Source of the DNA: Gammaproteobacteria bacterium
GTDB taxonomy: Bacteria; Pseudomonadota; Gammaproteobacteria; UBA4575
Assembly: GCA_027297825.1 (NCBI GenBank)
Contig: JAPUHH010000213.1
Location: forward strand, 1 to 6,185
DNA length: 6,185 nt
Reading direction: 5' to 3'
Below the pieces are notes generated by a model, which did not search any database, was not told where the DNA came from, and saw only the letters and a program-made list of their open reading frames with translations. The translations under genes were made by a program, and so were the position numbers. Below, one piece after another: positions 5,559-6,185 of the stretch (positions are counted from its first letter, which is position 1; each line of letters opens with the position of its first letter).

Positions 5559-5583
5559 GTACATGGCGAATTCGTAGTTTGAC
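5559..5583 (-). repeat. Right arm of imperfect 25-nt inverted repeat
   Basis: This is the partner of 5281-5305 in inverted orientation. It lies directly upstream of the lysine-rich gene, 13 nt before its Shine-Dalgarno sequence, so it would fall within the leader or promoter of that gene. Confidence 0.6.
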
Positions 5584-5738
5584 ACAGACTCGATTGATAT
5601 TGCAGTCTTGTAATTGATCTCTGCCCATTAATGATAAGTCTGCATGCATTGGCGGATACTTAAATAATGATTGCTACCCTCCGTTCGTTAAAGAGATAGA
5701 ACGAGAAGTATTCACATTTAAACCGCAGTTAAGTATTT

Positions 5739-6107
5739 TCAATGAACAACCTCTTCACTGTTACCAGTTATGATACTGGTAAGTTCTCCATCTGTGAGCT
5801 GTTCTGCGGTTCTCTTATCATCAATCTCTACCGCTTTTTTATCTGCTTGGCCTAAATGCTGTTTCCCCATCCAAATCAACATGGTGACGTTCTTATCTGT
5901 TATTCCTACTTCATACTGTGTTCTTAGAATAGAAGCCCTTAAATTAGCTCTTCCTTCATTGATCACATCCAGATAGTTATTTTCTAGTGTTCTTTTAGAA
6001 CAGCCTAAAACATCAGCAATGTCTTTCACTGATACATTCAATGAAGCCAGCTTATAAACCTGCTCTTCGTTTAGTTCTAACTTTGGTCGTCCAACTTTGT
6101 TTGTCAT
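5739..6107 (-). CDS. Phage terminase small-subunit-like HTH protein
   Basis: The product has 122 residues and starts MTNKVGRPKLELNEEQVYKL. A helix-turn-helix follows at about residues 13-45 (ASLNVSVKDIADVLGCSKRTLENNY). Next is a linker ending in a conserved block, VTMLIWMGKQHLGQADK, typical of small phage proteins annotated as terminase small subunit or DNA-packaging HTH proteins. Such proteins recognise the viral packaging site and recruit the large ATPase-nuclease subunit. The C-terminal ~30 residues are acidic and variable. The start has only a weak Shine-Dalgarno sequence (TTAAGAC), but the MTNKxGRPK opening fits the family. The large subunit would be expected just downstream on the minus strand, but only the tiny lysine-rich gene lies there, so this is probably a relic. 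A non-packaging regulator with the same fold cannot be excluded. Confidence 0.75.
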   Translation of the reverse strand: MTNKVGRPKLELNEEQVYKLASLNVSVKDIADVLGCSKRTLENNYLDVINEGRANLRASILRTQYEVGITDKNVTMLIWMGKQHLGQADKKAVEIDDKRTAEQLTDGELTSIITGNSEEVVH

Positions 6108-6134
6108 TGTCTTAAGTCTGTTCTTTTTGTCGGT

Positions 6135-6185
6135 TTAGTGCGCATTAATACTGTTCGCCTGCTCTTTTTTCCTAGCCTCAATAGC
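6135..6185 (-). CDS. Possible C-terminal end of an upstream phage gene (partial)
   Basis: On the minus strand the window enters an open frame reading AIEARKKEQANSINAH and a TAA stop, 27 nt before the terminase-like gene. The charged, helical composition fits a protein tail. A second open frame runs from 6184 to a TGA that overlaps the ATG of the terminase-like gene as ATGA, and would be an alternative. With only 16 codons visible neither can be confirmed. Confidence 0.25.
   Translation of the reverse strand, partial: AIEARKKEQANSINAH

Noticed and set aside
5144..5617. 157-codon plus-strand frame beginning MNDRYWPKAD
   Set aside because: It begins in repeat copy B, runs through repeat copy C and the inverted-repeat arm, and ends antisense to the lysine-rich gene with a Phe/Ser-rich stretch. 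It has no ribosome binding site and looks like repeat-derived noise.
5533..5649. Longer start of the lysine-rich gene at 5649
   Set aside because: No Shine-Dalgarno sequence is correctly spaced before 5649, while AAGGAG sits at ideal distance before 5532. The extension has a quite different composition.
5681..5716. CGTTC...GAACG inverted pair downstream of the terminase-like gene as a terminator
   Set aside because: The stem is only 5 bp with a 12-nt loop and no T tract follows on the minus strand.

Overview
The window looks like accessory DNA from a gammaproteobacterium. The gltA product is a typical hexameric-type (type II) citrate synthase that reminds me of Legionella-like sequences. The genus is an inference from remembered sequences, not from a search. 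No rRNA, tRNA, CRISPR array or complete insertion sequence is visible.

Left part (1-2995, + strand). The window opens inside a P4-type tyrosine integrase whose N-terminus lies outside. A 39-codon ORF of unknown nature follows. Next comes a compact metal-handling operon. It has a textbook MerR-type promoter (TTGACA, 19-nt spacer with a perfect dyad, TAAGGT), a MerT-like inner-membrane protein with a Cys-Cys pair in its first membrane segment, a MerP-like periplasmic protein with a CPFC site, and an outer-membrane beta-barrel protein overlapping the previous stop as TAATG. The fourth cistron is a broken thioredoxin-fold gene. Its start and its end are both recognisable, but the middle is deleted and the join is out of frame. 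No merR and no merA are present, so both the inducer and the metal are unknown. By layout, the module would move a soft metal ion between periplasm, inner membrane and outer membrane.

Middle (3033-4989, mostly - strand). An intact gltA stands alone, with a possible weak hairpin terminator after it and an unrecognised 82-codon gene upstream on the same strand. This block is bracketed by copies of a 32-nt dispersed repeat: one at 3122-3153, two at 5147-5178 and 5230-5261.

Right part (4990-6185). A gene-poor, repeat-rich stretch leads to a tiny lysine-rich gene (34 codons, - strand) with an excellent Shine-Dalgarno sequence. The two halves of a 25-nt imperfect inverted repeat lie on either side of this gene. 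At the end is a phage terminase small-subunit-like gene (- strand), preceded by what may be the tail of another phage gene. No terminase large subunit follows it, so this is probably a prophage remnant.

Overall, a housekeeping-type enzyme gene sits between an integrase-linked metal cargo and phage debris. The most distinctive observations are the MerR-type promoter without its regulator and with almost no leader before the first gene, the internally deleted thioredoxin-fold gene, the 32-nt repeat family, and the inverted repeat around the tiny basic gene.
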